64,000 bases of DNA, from contig NZ_CP070225.1 in NCBI RefSeq assembly GCF_021631985.1, positions 2,170,001 through 2,234,000 of the forward strand, written 5' to 3'. Numbering within the stretch: the first letter of the stretch is position 1; each line of letters starts with the position of its first letter. A program made the position numbers and the translations under genes. The stretch comes from Sandaracinus amylolyticus. Its GTDB lineage: Bacteria > Myxococcota_A > Polyangia > Polyangiales > Sandaracinaceae. The notes under the pieces were generated by a model that worked only from the letters and a program-made list of their open reading frames with translations, was not told the origin of the DNA and searched no databases. This document shows positions 44,346-52,543 of the stretch, piece after piece.

Positions 44346-45848
44346 TCGACCGACCTCGAGCGCGGCGCGCGCCTCGTCGCAGCGATCGAGCCACGACGCG
44401 AGCCGCGCGCTCTCGAGCGGCCAGAACGCGACGTCGGGCTCGAGCTCGGTCAGCGCGCGATAGAAGGGCAGCGCACCTTCGAGGTCGCCCGCATCCCAGC
44501 GCTGGAAGGCCATCGCGCCGAGGTCGGAGATCGCACCGCCGCGCAGCGCGACGATCCAACCAGGCGGCGGGCCTTCGTCGGGCTCGGCGAGCGTGAGCGC
44601 GGTGGTCCACCCGACGCTCCCGCTCGTGATCACGAAGAGCAGCGCGAGCGTGCCGATCGTCTGCGCGGCGCGCGGTGGTGGTGCGGGCCGCGGATAGCTC
44701 GGTGTGAGCCCCGCGCCGACGAGCCGATCGTAGAGGTGCGGATGCACCGGCTTCGCGACGCGCGTCACCGCGGGCGCGAGGTTCAGCTCGTAGATGCGCT
44801 CGAGCGCGCGCGCGTAGCTGCCCGCGTCCTCTTCGTGCGCGTGCGCGATCGCGTCGGCGCGCTCCTCCATGCGGCGCGCGATGCGCTGCACGATGCGGCT
44901 CACGATCAGCGCGACGAGCACCAGGCAGAGCAGCACGAGCACGCCGCGGAGCGCGTCGCCGTGCCCGAACGCGTGCATCAGCGGGCGGATCAGCGCGATC
45001 GGATAGAGCGCGACGAGCGCGACCGAGCGCGCGAGCACCACGCTGCGCGGCTCCCCGAGGTGCCCGAGCTCGTGCGCGGTCACGCCGGCGATCTCCTCGT
45101 CGCTCAGATCGCGCACCGCGGGCTCGGTGAACGCGAGCTCGCCGGTGCGCGGGAACGCGAGCGCGTTGACCATCGGCCAGCGCACGATCCACGTGCGCTT
45201 CGCGCGGACGCCGACCTTCTCGACGCACGCATCGACGATCGCGGTGATCCGCGCGTCGGCAGGACGCGCGAGCCCGAGCGCGACCGCGACGCGCAGCCCC
45301 GCGCCGAGCGCGACCGCCACGAGCATCGCGAGGATCACCACCGCGACGATCGCGGCGGGCACCGGCTCGGCGGGGATGAGCGCACCGCCGATCAGCACGA
45401 TCAGCACGTGCGGGTACATCGCGAGGAACACGAACGCCTGTCCCGCGAGCCGCTCGCGCAGCGACACCACGCGCCTCCCGATCCGGCGCTCCACGCGACC
45501 GAGCTGCGGGTACGCGCCCGCGAACGCCGCGATCCCGACGAGCACGCCGAGCGGACCGCCGCGGAGGTAGGAGAGCGGCCCCGCGAGCATGCCTGCGGTG
45601 ACGCCGAGCACGATCGCCGAGAGCATCGGCGCACTCGATGCGAGCACGCGCGCCGGCCACGCGCGCCGCGCGCGCTCGGTCCAGTGCGCGTCCTCGGGCA
45701 TCCCGCGCACCGCGAGCAACGCCAGCGACACGCCGAGGTACGCGCCCACGCACGACACGAGCGCCGCGAGCGGCACCCACACCAGCGCGCCGATCCCGAC
45801 CCAAGCGGGCAGGGCGGCGCGAACCGCTTCGATCGCCTCGGAGCCCAA
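44250..45848 (-). CDS. M48-family membrane zinc protease
   Basis: 532 aa from TTG at 45848 (start uncertain). Six or more membrane helices surround the zinc-protease motif AGVTAHELGHLG (HExxH near residue 262); a second set of conserved residues, MEERADAIAHAHEEDAGSY, supplies the third zinc ligand (E) further on. This fits HtpX/Oma1-like M48 proteases acting on membrane or periplasmic proteins. The C-terminal 120 residues include a TPR-like helical segment (GDLEGALPFYRALTELEPD). The gene end overlaps the kinase gene on the other strand by 96 bp. Substrates unknown, though an M48 next to a two-component system can serve envelope quality control. Confidence 0.88.
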   Translation of the reverse strand: MGSEAIEAVRAALPAWVGIGALVWVPLAALVSCVGAYLGVSLALLAVRGMPEDAHWTERARRAWPARVLASSAPMLSAIVLGVTAGMLAGPLSYLRGGPLGVLVGIAAFAGAYPQLGRVERRIGRRVVSLRERLAGQAFVFLAMYPHVLIVLIGGALIPAEPVPAAIVAVVILAMLVAVALGAGLRVAVALGLARPADARITAIVDACVEKVGVRAKRTWIVRWPMVNALAFPRTGELAFTEPAVRDLSDEEIAGVTAHELGHLGEPRSVVLARSVALVALYPIALIRPLMHAFGHGDALRGVLVLLCLVLVALIVSRIVQRIARRMEERADAIAHAHEEDAGSYARALERIYELNLAPAVTRVAKPVHPHLYDRLVGAGLTPSYPRPAPPPRAAQTIGTLALLFVITSGSVGWTTALTLAEPDEGPPPGWIVALRGGAISDLGAMAFQRWDAGDLEGALPFYRALTELEPDVAFWPLESARLASWLDRCDEARAALEVGRSRVETIDPAAEGLEVSIAAVEACFARRGLAR

Positions 45849-45890
45849 CGCGGACGGAGTCTACGTGCTCACCCCGTCGCGCGTCCCTCG

Positions 45891-46256
45891 TCAGCTCTGG
45901 CAGCCACACGCGCCCGCTGCGGCGCGCGCACGATCGCATCGGGGCCGCGCATCCTCGCAGAGCATGCGCGTCCCCTCGTCGTGATCGTCGTGCCCCGCGA
46001 GCTCGCAGATGCGCCCGCTCAGGTCGCACGCGTGCGCCGCGATCTCGCAGCGCGGAGCGCATGCTTCCTCGCGCTGCGCCGCGACGTTCGCCTCGCTCTC
46101 GAGGCGAACGACGCGCTCGTGCCACTGCCGCGCGAGCATCGCGTCGTCCTCGTGCTCGGTGGGGTCGGCGTGCGCAGACTCGAGGCCTCCGCCGCATCCC
46201 GCGATGCCGCTCGCCGCCGCCATCATCACCACGCACGCGATCCACGCCGCTCGCAT
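45891..46256 (-). CDS. Small Cys-rich lipoprotein
   Basis: 121 aa, ATG at 46256. Lipobox in MRAAWIACVVMMAAASGIAGCGG. The mature part has regularly spaced cysteines (CAPRCEIAAHACDLSGRIC, then CEDARPRCDRARAAAGACGC), as in small disulphide-rich metal- or redox-binding proteins. Helical with acidic patches. Same strand as the M48 protease gene 42 bp downstream, so they may be cotranscribed. No family recognised. Confidence 0.6.
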   Translation of the reverse strand: MRAAWIACVVMMAAASGIAGCGGGLESAHADPTEHEDDAMLARQWHERVVRLESEANVAAQREEACAPRCEIAAHACDLSGRICELAGHDDHDEGTRMLCEDARPRCDRARAAAGACGCQS

Positions 46257-46301
46257 GGCCGCGATGCTACAAGCGTCGCCGCGGCGCGCCCACTTCTCCG
46301 A

Positions 46302-47714
46302 CTAGCGGTTGCGCAGCTTGCGCGCGATCGAGAACGCCATCTCGAGCGCCTGGCGATAGTTGAGCCGCGGGTCGCACGCCGTCGCGTAGTTCATCTCGAG
46401 GTCGCCCTCGGTGATGCCCGCCGCGCCGCCGACGCACTCGGTCACGTCCTCGCCCGTCAGCTCGAAGTGCACGCCGCCCATCACGGTGCCCGCGGCCGCG
46501 TGCGCATCCATCGTGATCTCGATCTCGCGCAGGATGTCGCCGAAGTCGCGGGTCTTGCGCCCGCTCGACGTCGTCTGCGTGTTGCCGTGCATCGGATCGC
46601 AGATCCACAGGACGCGACGTCCCGACGCCTTGATCGCCGAGAGCAGCCCCGGCAGCGCGTCCGCCGCGCGCCGCACGCCCATGCGCGTGATGAGCACGAT
46701 CTTGCCGGGCTCGTCGTCGGGGCTGAGCATCTCGATCAGCCTCAGCACCTCGTCGGGCTTCGCGCTCGCGCTGATCTTCACGCCCACCGGGTTCGCGATG
46801 CCGCGGAAGAACTCGACGTGCGCGCCGTCGAGCTGACGCGTGCGCTCGCCGATCCACGGAAGGTGTGTCGTGAGGTCGTACCACTGATCGCGGCGCGGGA
46901 CGGTGCGCGTCTGCGCCGACTCGTACTCGAGGTTCAAGCCCTCGTGGCTCGTGTAGAACTCGACGCGCGTGAGGTCGTCGATCGTCTTCTCGCCGAGCGC
47001 CTCCATGAAGCGCAGCGCCTCGGAGAGCTGACGGCTCGTGCGCTGGTACTCCTCGCGCAGCGTCCCGGGGAGCACCGCGTTCTCGAAGAACGCGAGGTCC
47101 CACTGCTCCGGGTGGTGGAGGTCCGCGAAGCCACCTTCGGTCAGCGAGCGCACGAAGTTCAGCGTGAGCGCGGCGTGCTGGTAGCCCGCGAGGAGCAGCT
47201 GCGGATCCGCCGCGCGCGCCTCGGGCGTGAACTCCGCGCGGTTCACGAGATCCCCGAAGTAGTTCGGCAGCTCGACCTCGCGTCCGTCCGCGAGCTTGCC
47301 GCGCTCGGTCGGCTGGCTGCGCGGCTTCGCGTACTGCCCCGCGATGCGCCCGATCCGGACCACCGGCTTCATCGAGCCGTGCACCAGCACCAGCGACATC
47401 TGCATCAGGATCTTCAGCTTCGCGCTGATCACGCGCGGTCGCGTGTCCGCGAGCGTCTCGGCGCAGTCGCCGCCCTGCAGGATGAAGCGGCGTCCCTCCT
47501 GCGCGTCGGCGAGGTGCTTCTTGAGGCGCTCGATCTCCCACGACGTCACGAGCGGCGGCATGTTGCGCAGCGTCTCGACCGCGGCCGCGAGCTTCGCCGG
47601 ATCCGGGTAGTTGATGCCCTGCGCGACGGGGTGATCACGCCACGAGTCGGGGTGCCAACCCCGCGGGGTCGTGGAGATCGTCGGGGCGGTCGCGTCGCGC
47701 TTGCTGCCGGTCAT
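46302..47714 (-). CDS. aroF: 3-deoxy-D-arabino-heptulosonate 7-phosphate synthase, class II
   Basis: 470 aa from ATG at 47714. Class II (plant/Mycobacterium type) DAHP synthase, the first enzyme of the shikimate pathway, joining phosphoenolpyruvate and erythrose 4-phosphate. Signature segments: RRFILQGGDCAE (catalytic Cys), RIGRIAGQYAKPRS, FYTSHEGLNLEYE, WICDPMHGNTQTTSSGRKTR (metal and PEP ligands) and NYATACDPRLNY. Complete length. Feedback-sensitive N-terminal loops cannot be judged. Stands alone; the symbol varies between genomes. Confidence 0.96.
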   Translation of the reverse strand: MTGSKRDATAPTISTTPRGWHPDSWRDHPVAQGINYPDPAKLAAAVETLRNMPPLVTSWEIERLKKHLADAQEGRRFILQGGDCAETLADTRPRVISAKLKILMQMSLVLVHGSMKPVVRIGRIAGQYAKPRSQPTERGKLADGREVELPNYFGDLVNRAEFTPEARAADPQLLLAGYQHAALTLNFVRSLTEGGFADLHHPEQWDLAFFENAVLPGTLREEYQRTSRQLSEALRFMEALGEKTIDDLTRVEFYTSHEGLNLEYESAQTRTVPRRDQWYDLTTHLPWIGERTRQLDGAHVEFFRGIANPVGVKISASAKPDEVLRLIEMLSPDDEPGKIVLITRMGVRRAADALPGLLSAIKASGRRVLWICDPMHGNTQTTSSGRKTRDFGDILREIEITMDAHAAAGTVMGGVHFELTGEDVTECVGGAAGITEGDLEMNYATACDPRLNYRQALEMAFSIARKLRNR

Positions 47715-47800
47715 GGGGCGGAGGTGTAGAGCCAAACACGCCTGTGCGCGAGCGCACAGGCTCGCCGCCGACCCGGCGCGGAGCTACATCCGCCTCCGAC

Positions 47801-48613
47801 ATGGTGCTTCCGCCGCAAGGGCCTCCGCCCGGAGGGCCCGCTCCGCGCCCGATCGGCGAGCCTTCGTTCGACGAGCCTCGCGCGCCGACGCCGCGCGCCA
47901 CCGCCGACCGCGAGAAGCCGCGCGCCTCGGGCGAAGAGCGCCCCTTCGTCACGGTCGCGGTCGTCGTCGCGAACGTGCTCGTGATGGTCCTGATGATCGC
48001 GAGCGGCGTGGGCGCGATGGCGCCCACCGCGGAGTCGCTGCTCGGCTGGGGCGCGAACTTCGGTCCCTACACGCTGGGTGGTCAGTGGTGGCGCCTCGTC
48101 ACCGCGTGCTTCGTGCACGCCGGGCTGCTCCACCTCGCGTTCAACATGTACGTGCTCTGGGATCTCGGGCGGCTCACCGAGCGCGTCTACGGCGCGCTCG
48201 GGTTCACGCTCGTCTATCTCGTCGCGGGCATCGGCGGCAGCCTCGCGAGCGTCACGATCAATCCGATGGGCGTGAGCGTCGGCGCGTCGGGCGCGGTGTT
48301 CGGCGTCGCGGGCGCGTTCCTCGCGTTCCTCGCGCGCAACCGCGGGCGCCTCGATCCGCACGTGTTCGCGCACCTGCGCCGCAGCCTCGTCACGTTCGTG
48401 CTCATCAACCTCGCGCTCGGCTTCACGGTGCCGGGGATCGACATGGCCGCGCACCTCGGCGGTCTCGCGATGGGCTTCCTCAGCGGCCTGCTCGCCTCGC
48501 CCACCGTCACGCGGCAGGGCCCGCAGCGCGCGTACTGGGCGTACCCGGTGGTCGGCGCGGTCGGCGTCGCGATGTGCGTGCTCGCGTGGCTCGGCATGCC
48601 GCTCGTGCGGTGA
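47801..48613 (+). CDS. Rhomboid-family intramembrane serine protease
   Basis: 270 aa, ATG at 47801. A 50-residue Pro/Arg-rich cytoplasmic N-terminus precedes six helices. Catalytic Ser in GASGAVFG (H4), His in MAAHLGG (H6) and a conserved loop segment GGQWWRLVTACFVHAGLLHLAFNM (WR motif and HxxxN-like region) are all present, so it should cleave membrane-spanning substrates. The stop and the LysR stop meet as TGATCA at 48611-48616 with no gap. Regulatory role unknown; rhomboids in bacteria often process exported or secretory-linked substrates. Confidence 0.93.
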   Translation: MVLPPQGPPPGGPAPRPIGEPSFDEPRAPTPRATADREKPRASGEERPFVTVAVVVANVLVMVLMIASGVGAMAPTAESLLGWGANFGPYTLGGQWWRLVTACFVHAGLLHLAFNMYVLWDLGRLTERVYGALGFTLVYLVAGIGGSLASVTINPMGVSVGASGAVFGVAGAFLAFLARNRGRLDPHVFAHLRRSLVTFVLINLALGFTVPGIDMAAHLGGLAMGFLSGLLASPTVTRQGPQRAYWAYPVVGAVGVAMCVLAWLGMPLVR

Positions 48614-49543
48614 TCACGGGCGCAGCGCGCGCGTGAGCTCCTGGACGACCACGCCGCGCATCCAGCGATGCCCCTCGTCCGCGTGGAAGCGCTCGTGCCA
48701 GAGCGCTGCGACGGGGATCGCGCCAATCGGGATCGGCACGTCGGTCACCACCAGATCCATCTCGCGCGCGACATCGACCACGAGCTCGCGCGGCACCGCG
48801 GCGAGCATGTCGGTCGACGCGACGACCCGCGGCACCAGCAGGAACCCCGGCACGACGAGCCCCACCCGCCGCTCGAGCCCGAGCCGCTCGATCGCGACGC
48901 CCACCGCGCTCGGCGACGCGCTGCCGGTGCGCACCACGACGTGCGGATACGCGAGCCACGCCTCGCGCGTGATCGTCCGACGCCGCAGGGCAGGGTGACC
49001 GCGTCGCGCGAGCACGCCCCAGCTCACCGTGCCGAGCGCGCGCTGCACGAGGCCCGTGCCCTCGCGCGGCGCCGGCGCGAGCGCGAGATCGACGCCGCCC
49101 GCGCCGAGCACCGTCGCGTCGTCGCCCGCGATCGGCGGTCGGAGCTCGAGCCCACAGCGCGGCGCCTCGCGCTGCATGCGCGCGACGATCGCGGGCACCT
49201 GCGGCGCGAGGAGATCCGGGCACGCGATGGTGAACGCGCGCTGCGACGTCGCAGGATCGAACGCGGGCTCGACCTGCAGCAGCCTCCGCACGTCGGCGAG
49301 GGTGCGCGCCAGCGCGGGTGCGAGCGCATCGGCGCGCGGGGTCGTGTGCATCGCGCGTCCCACGCGCACGAGCAGCGGGTCGCCGAGGAGATCGCGGAGT
49401 CGCGAGAGCGCGTGGCTCGTGCTCGGCTGGGTGAGCCCGAGCCGGCGCGCGGCGCGCGTCACGTTGCGCTCGGCGAGCAGCGCATCGAGCACGACGAGCA
49501 GGTTCAGATCGATCCCGGCGAGCTCCGGCGCGGCGGTGAGCAT
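48614..49543 (-). CDS. LysR-family transcriptional regulator
   Basis: 309 aa, ATG at 49543 (MLTAAPELAGIDLNLLVVLDALLAERNV). N-terminal winged helix (residues 1-65): NVTRAARRLGLTQPSTSHALSRLRDLLGDPLLVR. C-terminal ligand-binding domain of two alpha/beta lobes (about 90-305), with VPRVVASTDMLAAVPREL near the cleft. The gene is convergent with the rhomboid gene and divergent from the epimerase gene; two T-N11-A dyads lie between. It probably represses itself and activates the divergent gene in response to a small metabolite. Confidence 0.94.
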   Translation of the reverse strand: MLTAAPELAGIDLNLLVVLDALLAERNVTRAARRLGLTQPSTSHALSRLRDLLGDPLLVRVGRAMHTTPRADALAPALARTLADVRRLLQVEPAFDPATSQRAFTIACPDLLAPQVPAIVARMQREAPRCGLELRPPIAGDDATVLGAGGVDLALAPAPREGTGLVQRALGTVSWGVLARRGHPALRRRTITREAWLAYPHVVVRTGSASPSAVGVAIERLGLERRVGLVVPGFLLVPRVVASTDMLAAVPRELVVDVAREMDLVVTDVPIPIGAIPVAALWHERFHADEGHRWMRGVVVQELTRALRP

Positions 49544-49558
49544 CGGGCGAGCATCTCG

Positions 49559-49583
49559 CATCCATCGACGCCGTGCATGGATG
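49559..49583. promoter_or_regulatory. LysR-type dyad, site 1
   Basis: CATCCAT, 11 bases, ATGGATG: a perfect 7-bp dyad with the T-N11-A spacing of LysR-family binding sites, 16 bp upstream of the LysR start codon. Its twin is 30 bp away (centre to centre), matching the usual pairing of recognition and activation sites. Confidence 0.75.
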
Positions 49584-49589
49584 TCTGCG

Positions 49590-49612
49590 ATCCATCGATG
49601 GGACGCATGGAT
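49590..49612. promoter_or_regulatory. LysR-type dyad, site 2
   Basis: ATCCAT, 11 bases, ATGGAT: a perfect 6-bp dyad of the same sequence as site 1, ending 22 bp before the epimerase ATG at 49635. It also contains the palindrome CCATCGATGG. Occupancy of both sites by a LysR tetramer would bend the divergent promoter region. Confidence 0.75.
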
Positions 49613-49634
49613 GGTTTCCGGCATGATCGGCGCC

Positions 49635-50648
49635 ATGCGCGTCTTCGTCACCGGAGCTTCGGGGTTCGTGGGTGGTCACCTGGTCGAGCACCTCGTGCGG
49701 AAGGGCCACGACGTGCGCGCGATGGCGCGCTCGGATCGCAGCGCCGAGCTGGTGCGTCGCTGCGGCGCGACGCCGGTCCGCTGCGATCTCGACGACGTCC
49801 GCGCCGAGCACCTCGCGGGCGAAGGCGCGGTGATCCACGCGGCCGCGCGCGCCGAGGAGTGGGGCACGAAGGAGGAGTCCGAGCGCGCGAACGTCGAGGG
49901 CACGACGCGGGTGCTCGAGGCTGCGCGGGCCGCGGGCGTGCGCCGCTTCGTGCACGTCGGCACCGAGGCGGCGATCTTCGCGGGTCGCGATCTGATCGAC
50001 GTGGACGAGCGCGCGCCGTACCCGACGTCGAGCCCGTACCTCTACGGCATCACGAAGGCCGAGGCCGAGCGTCGCGTGCTCGCCGCGAGCGCGCCCGGCT
50101 TCGAGACGCTCTCGATCCGGCCGCGCCTCGTGTGGGGCCCGCGCGACACGAGCGTGCTCCCGGCGGTGCTGCGCATGGCCGAGACCGGTCGCTTCGCGTG
50201 GCTCGACGGAGGCCGCGTGCGCACGTCGGTCACGCACGTGCGCAACATCGCGCACGCCCTCGAGCTCGCGCTCACGAGAGGCCGCCCCGGGCAGGCGTAC
50301 TTCATCGCCGACCACGAGCAGCACACGGTGCGCGACTTCCTCGCCCAGCTCGTCGATGCCGCGGCAGGCGTCGACCTCGGCACGCGCAACATGCCGTCGT
50401 CGATCGCGCGTCCGCTCGCGCGCGTCGTCGAGTCCATCTGGCGCGCGCTCCACCTCCGCAGCACGCCCCCGATGACGAGGTTCGCGATCGACATGATGTC
50501 GAGCACCGTCACGGTCAGCACGAAGAAGGCCCGCGAAGAGCTCGGCTACGCCCCGATCGTCACGTACCAGGAGGGCCTCGCAGAGCTCCGCGCCGAGCGC
50601 ACGACGCGACGCCCGACGACGTCGACGGCGAGCGTGCCTGCCTCTTAG
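49635..50648 (+). CDS. NAD-dependent epimerase/dehydratase family protein
   Basis: 337 aa from ATG at 49635; in-frame ATGs at 49623 and 49611 are possible but lie in or next to the LysR site. Extended short-chain dehydrogenase fold: MRVFVTGASGFVGGHLVEHL (NAD loop), VGTEAAI, then YLYGITKAEAE (YxxxK catalytic pair). The substrate is not obvious: 3-beta-HSD-like and dTDP-sugar epimerases share the motifs. Divergent from a LysR regulator with two paired binding sites between them, so probably induced by the regulator's ligand. Confidence 0.88.
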   Translation: MRVFVTGASGFVGGHLVEHLVRKGHDVRAMARSDRSAELVRRCGATPVRCDLDDVRAEHLAGEGAVIHAAARAEEWGTKEESERANVEGTTRVLEAARAAGVRRFVHVGTEAAIFAGRDLIDVDERAPYPTSSPYLYGITKAEAERRVLAASAPGFETLSIRPRLVWGPRDTSVLPAVLRMAETGRFAWLDGGRVRTSVTHVRNIAHALELALTRGRPGQAYFIADHEQHTVRDFLAQLVDAAAGVDLGTRNMPSSIARPLARVVESIWRALHLRSTPPMTRFAIDMMSSTVTVSTKKAREELGYAPIVTYQEGLAELRAERTTRRPTTSTASVPAS

Positions 50649-50659
50649 GAGAGCAGGAA

Positions 50660-52138
50660 TCACCGACGCGCGTCGAACGTCCCCGAGAACCCGCGCCCCA
50701 CGAGCGTCCCGTCCCAGCGCCCAGGGCTCAACGTGTTCGGCCCCGAGATCGTCGCGTTCCCACGCAGCGTGATCGCATCCGCGCCGATCCGCGCGTTCAC
50801 CACCGCGTCGATCGCCGCGTCCACGCCCGCCGACACGATCCCGGTGCACACGTTGTCCACCGTGGTGCCGACGTTCGGATAGTCGATCGCTTCCTCCGCC
50901 GCCTGCGCGAGCCCATCGCAGAACCCAGCCGCGACCTCGGTCAGCGCCTCGCGCAGCGTCGTCCAGCGACGACCACTGCCTTCGTACACGAGCGCATCGA
51001 GCAGCCACGCCACGATCGATCCGATGCTCACGTTGATCGTGTGGCGCTCGATGTTGAACTCGCCGCACACCGCGCTCGCGTTGAACTCGCTCGGGCTGAA
51101 GCGCCAGTCGCGCACCATCAGCGGATCACCGACGATCGGCATCGCGCGGTACATGAACGTCACGCGGTTCCACGTGTGCGTGCCGCGATAGCTGTCCGCC
51201 ACCGCGCCCGCGCGCAGCGTCATCGTCTCGTCGATCACCCACGTGTCGAGCACGACGTTCAGATCCGCGATCGCGCGGAACACGTCGCGCGACCACGGCG
51301 GCAGGTACTCGGCGATGAAGGGCTGCGCGAGACGGCAGATCTCCATGTCGACCCAGTCGGGCAGCCCGCTCCAGTCGATGCACGTCCCGTCGGTCCCGAG
51401 GAAGCGGAAGATGTCCTCCACGTCCGCGATCCACGCGGGCACCGCCTCACCGATGTTGAGCGTCGACGTCATCATCCACGTTCCCGACAGATCCGGGTTC
51501 GCGATGTCGCAGACCGTTCGCGGCCGACAGCGCCCGGCTTCGCAGAGATCCTCGGGCGGACACATGTCGTCGGCGAAGCACGCGCCACCGCCCGGCCCCG
51601 GCACGCAGAGCCCGTCGGTGCACTCGAGCCCGATCGGACAGTCGGTCGTGAACGCGCAGTGGCACACGCCGTCCTCGCCGCACGTCAGCGGAGGCGGGCA
51701 CATCATCGACGCATCACACGGGATCGGGATGCGCGGATCGTGCGTGCACCGCCCCGCGATGCAGAGCTCGTCCTCGCCGCACTCGGGATCGAATTCGCAG
51801 AACGCGCCCGAGTCCGAAGGCTGCACGCACACGCCCATGCGGCACTCGCCGGGCGCATCGCACGGACGACAGTCGGTGCCGTCGCCGGGGGGCGGACGAT
51901 CGGGATCGGGCACGCAGCGCGGGATGCCTCCGACCGCCGCGCACAAGAAGCCGCTCGGACACTCGTCGAAGCCCTCGCCGCACTCGGGCTCGAGCGGTCC
52001 TGCGTCGAGCCCCGGCTGCACGGTGCCGCCGTCGGGATCGCGGGTGCGACCGCCGCCGCCGTCGGAGCATCCGATCACGAGCAGAGATGGAATCGAGAGC
52101 GCGAGGACCAAGCACGAGCGAAGCGTCGACGACGTCAT
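50660..52138 (-). CDS. Cys-rich lipoprotein
   Basis: 492 aa from ATG at 52138. Signal MTSSTLRSCLVLALSIPSLLVIGCSD (lipobox). Residues about 50-220 hold repeated Cys clusters (DECPSGFLCAAVGG, GECRMGVCVQPS, CEDGVCH-type loops) like metal-binding or EGF-like modules; the remainder is an alpha/beta domain with paired Cys (GTCIDWSG, VCGEFNIERHTI) and no clear family. A terminal region NATISGPNTLSPGRWDGTLVGRGFSGTF ends in Arg. Surface lipoprotein of unknown function; downstream and convergent with the epimerase gene (12-bp gap). Confidence 0.7.
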   Translation of the reverse strand: MTSSTLRSCLVLALSIPSLLVIGCSDGGGGRTRDPDGGTVQPGLDAGPLEPECGEGFDECPSGFLCAAVGGIPRCVPDPDRPPPGDGTDCRPCDAPGECRMGVCVQPSDSGAFCEFDPECGEDELCIAGRCTHDPRIPIPCDASMMCPPPLTCGEDGVCHCAFTTDCPIGLECTDGLCVPGPGGGACFADDMCPPEDLCEAGRCRPRTVCDIANPDLSGTWMMTSTLNIGEAVPAWIADVEDIFRFLGTDGTCIDWSGLPDWVDMEICRLAQPFIAEYLPPWSRDVFRAIADLNVVLDTWVIDETMTLRAGAVADSYRGTHTWNRVTFMYRAMPIVGDPLMVRDWRFSPSEFNASAVCGEFNIERHTINVSIGSIVAWLLDALVYEGSGRRWTTLREALTEVAAGFCDGLAQAAEEAIDYPNVGTTVDNVCTGIVSAGVDAAIDAVVNARIGADAITLRGNATISGPNTLSPGRWDGTLVGRGFSGTFDARR

Positions 52139-52304
52139 GACGCGCGCGATCCTATCACCGCGCGGAGCCATTCCTCCGACCCGACGTGCGCGCGCGAACG
52201 TCATCGCACGCGAGCACGTACAATCACCTCACACGTGCTTGACACCGTGAGGGCAGGGCGCTACCAAACGCCTCCCTTTCGACGGGGCTGACAAGCAGCG
52301 AAGC

Positions 52305-52376
<72 letters not shown>

Positions 52377-52543
52377 GTGCAGCGAGCTCCAGCGGCATCT
52401 CCGATGCCCGTCGCTCGCGCGGTTTCGGTTGAGTCTCGGCAAGCGATAGCGACCTCTCGGTCGCAGCGCGACGAGACCTGCGACGAGCTTCCCACCTCGC
52501 GCATCTCGCGCTGCTGCGCACCGGCAAGCAGGAGATGACGACG

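Noticed and set aside
52377-52543. T-box leader before thrS
   Set aside because: No conserved T-box sequence or antiterminator is visible, and T-boxes are mainly a Firmicutes feature.
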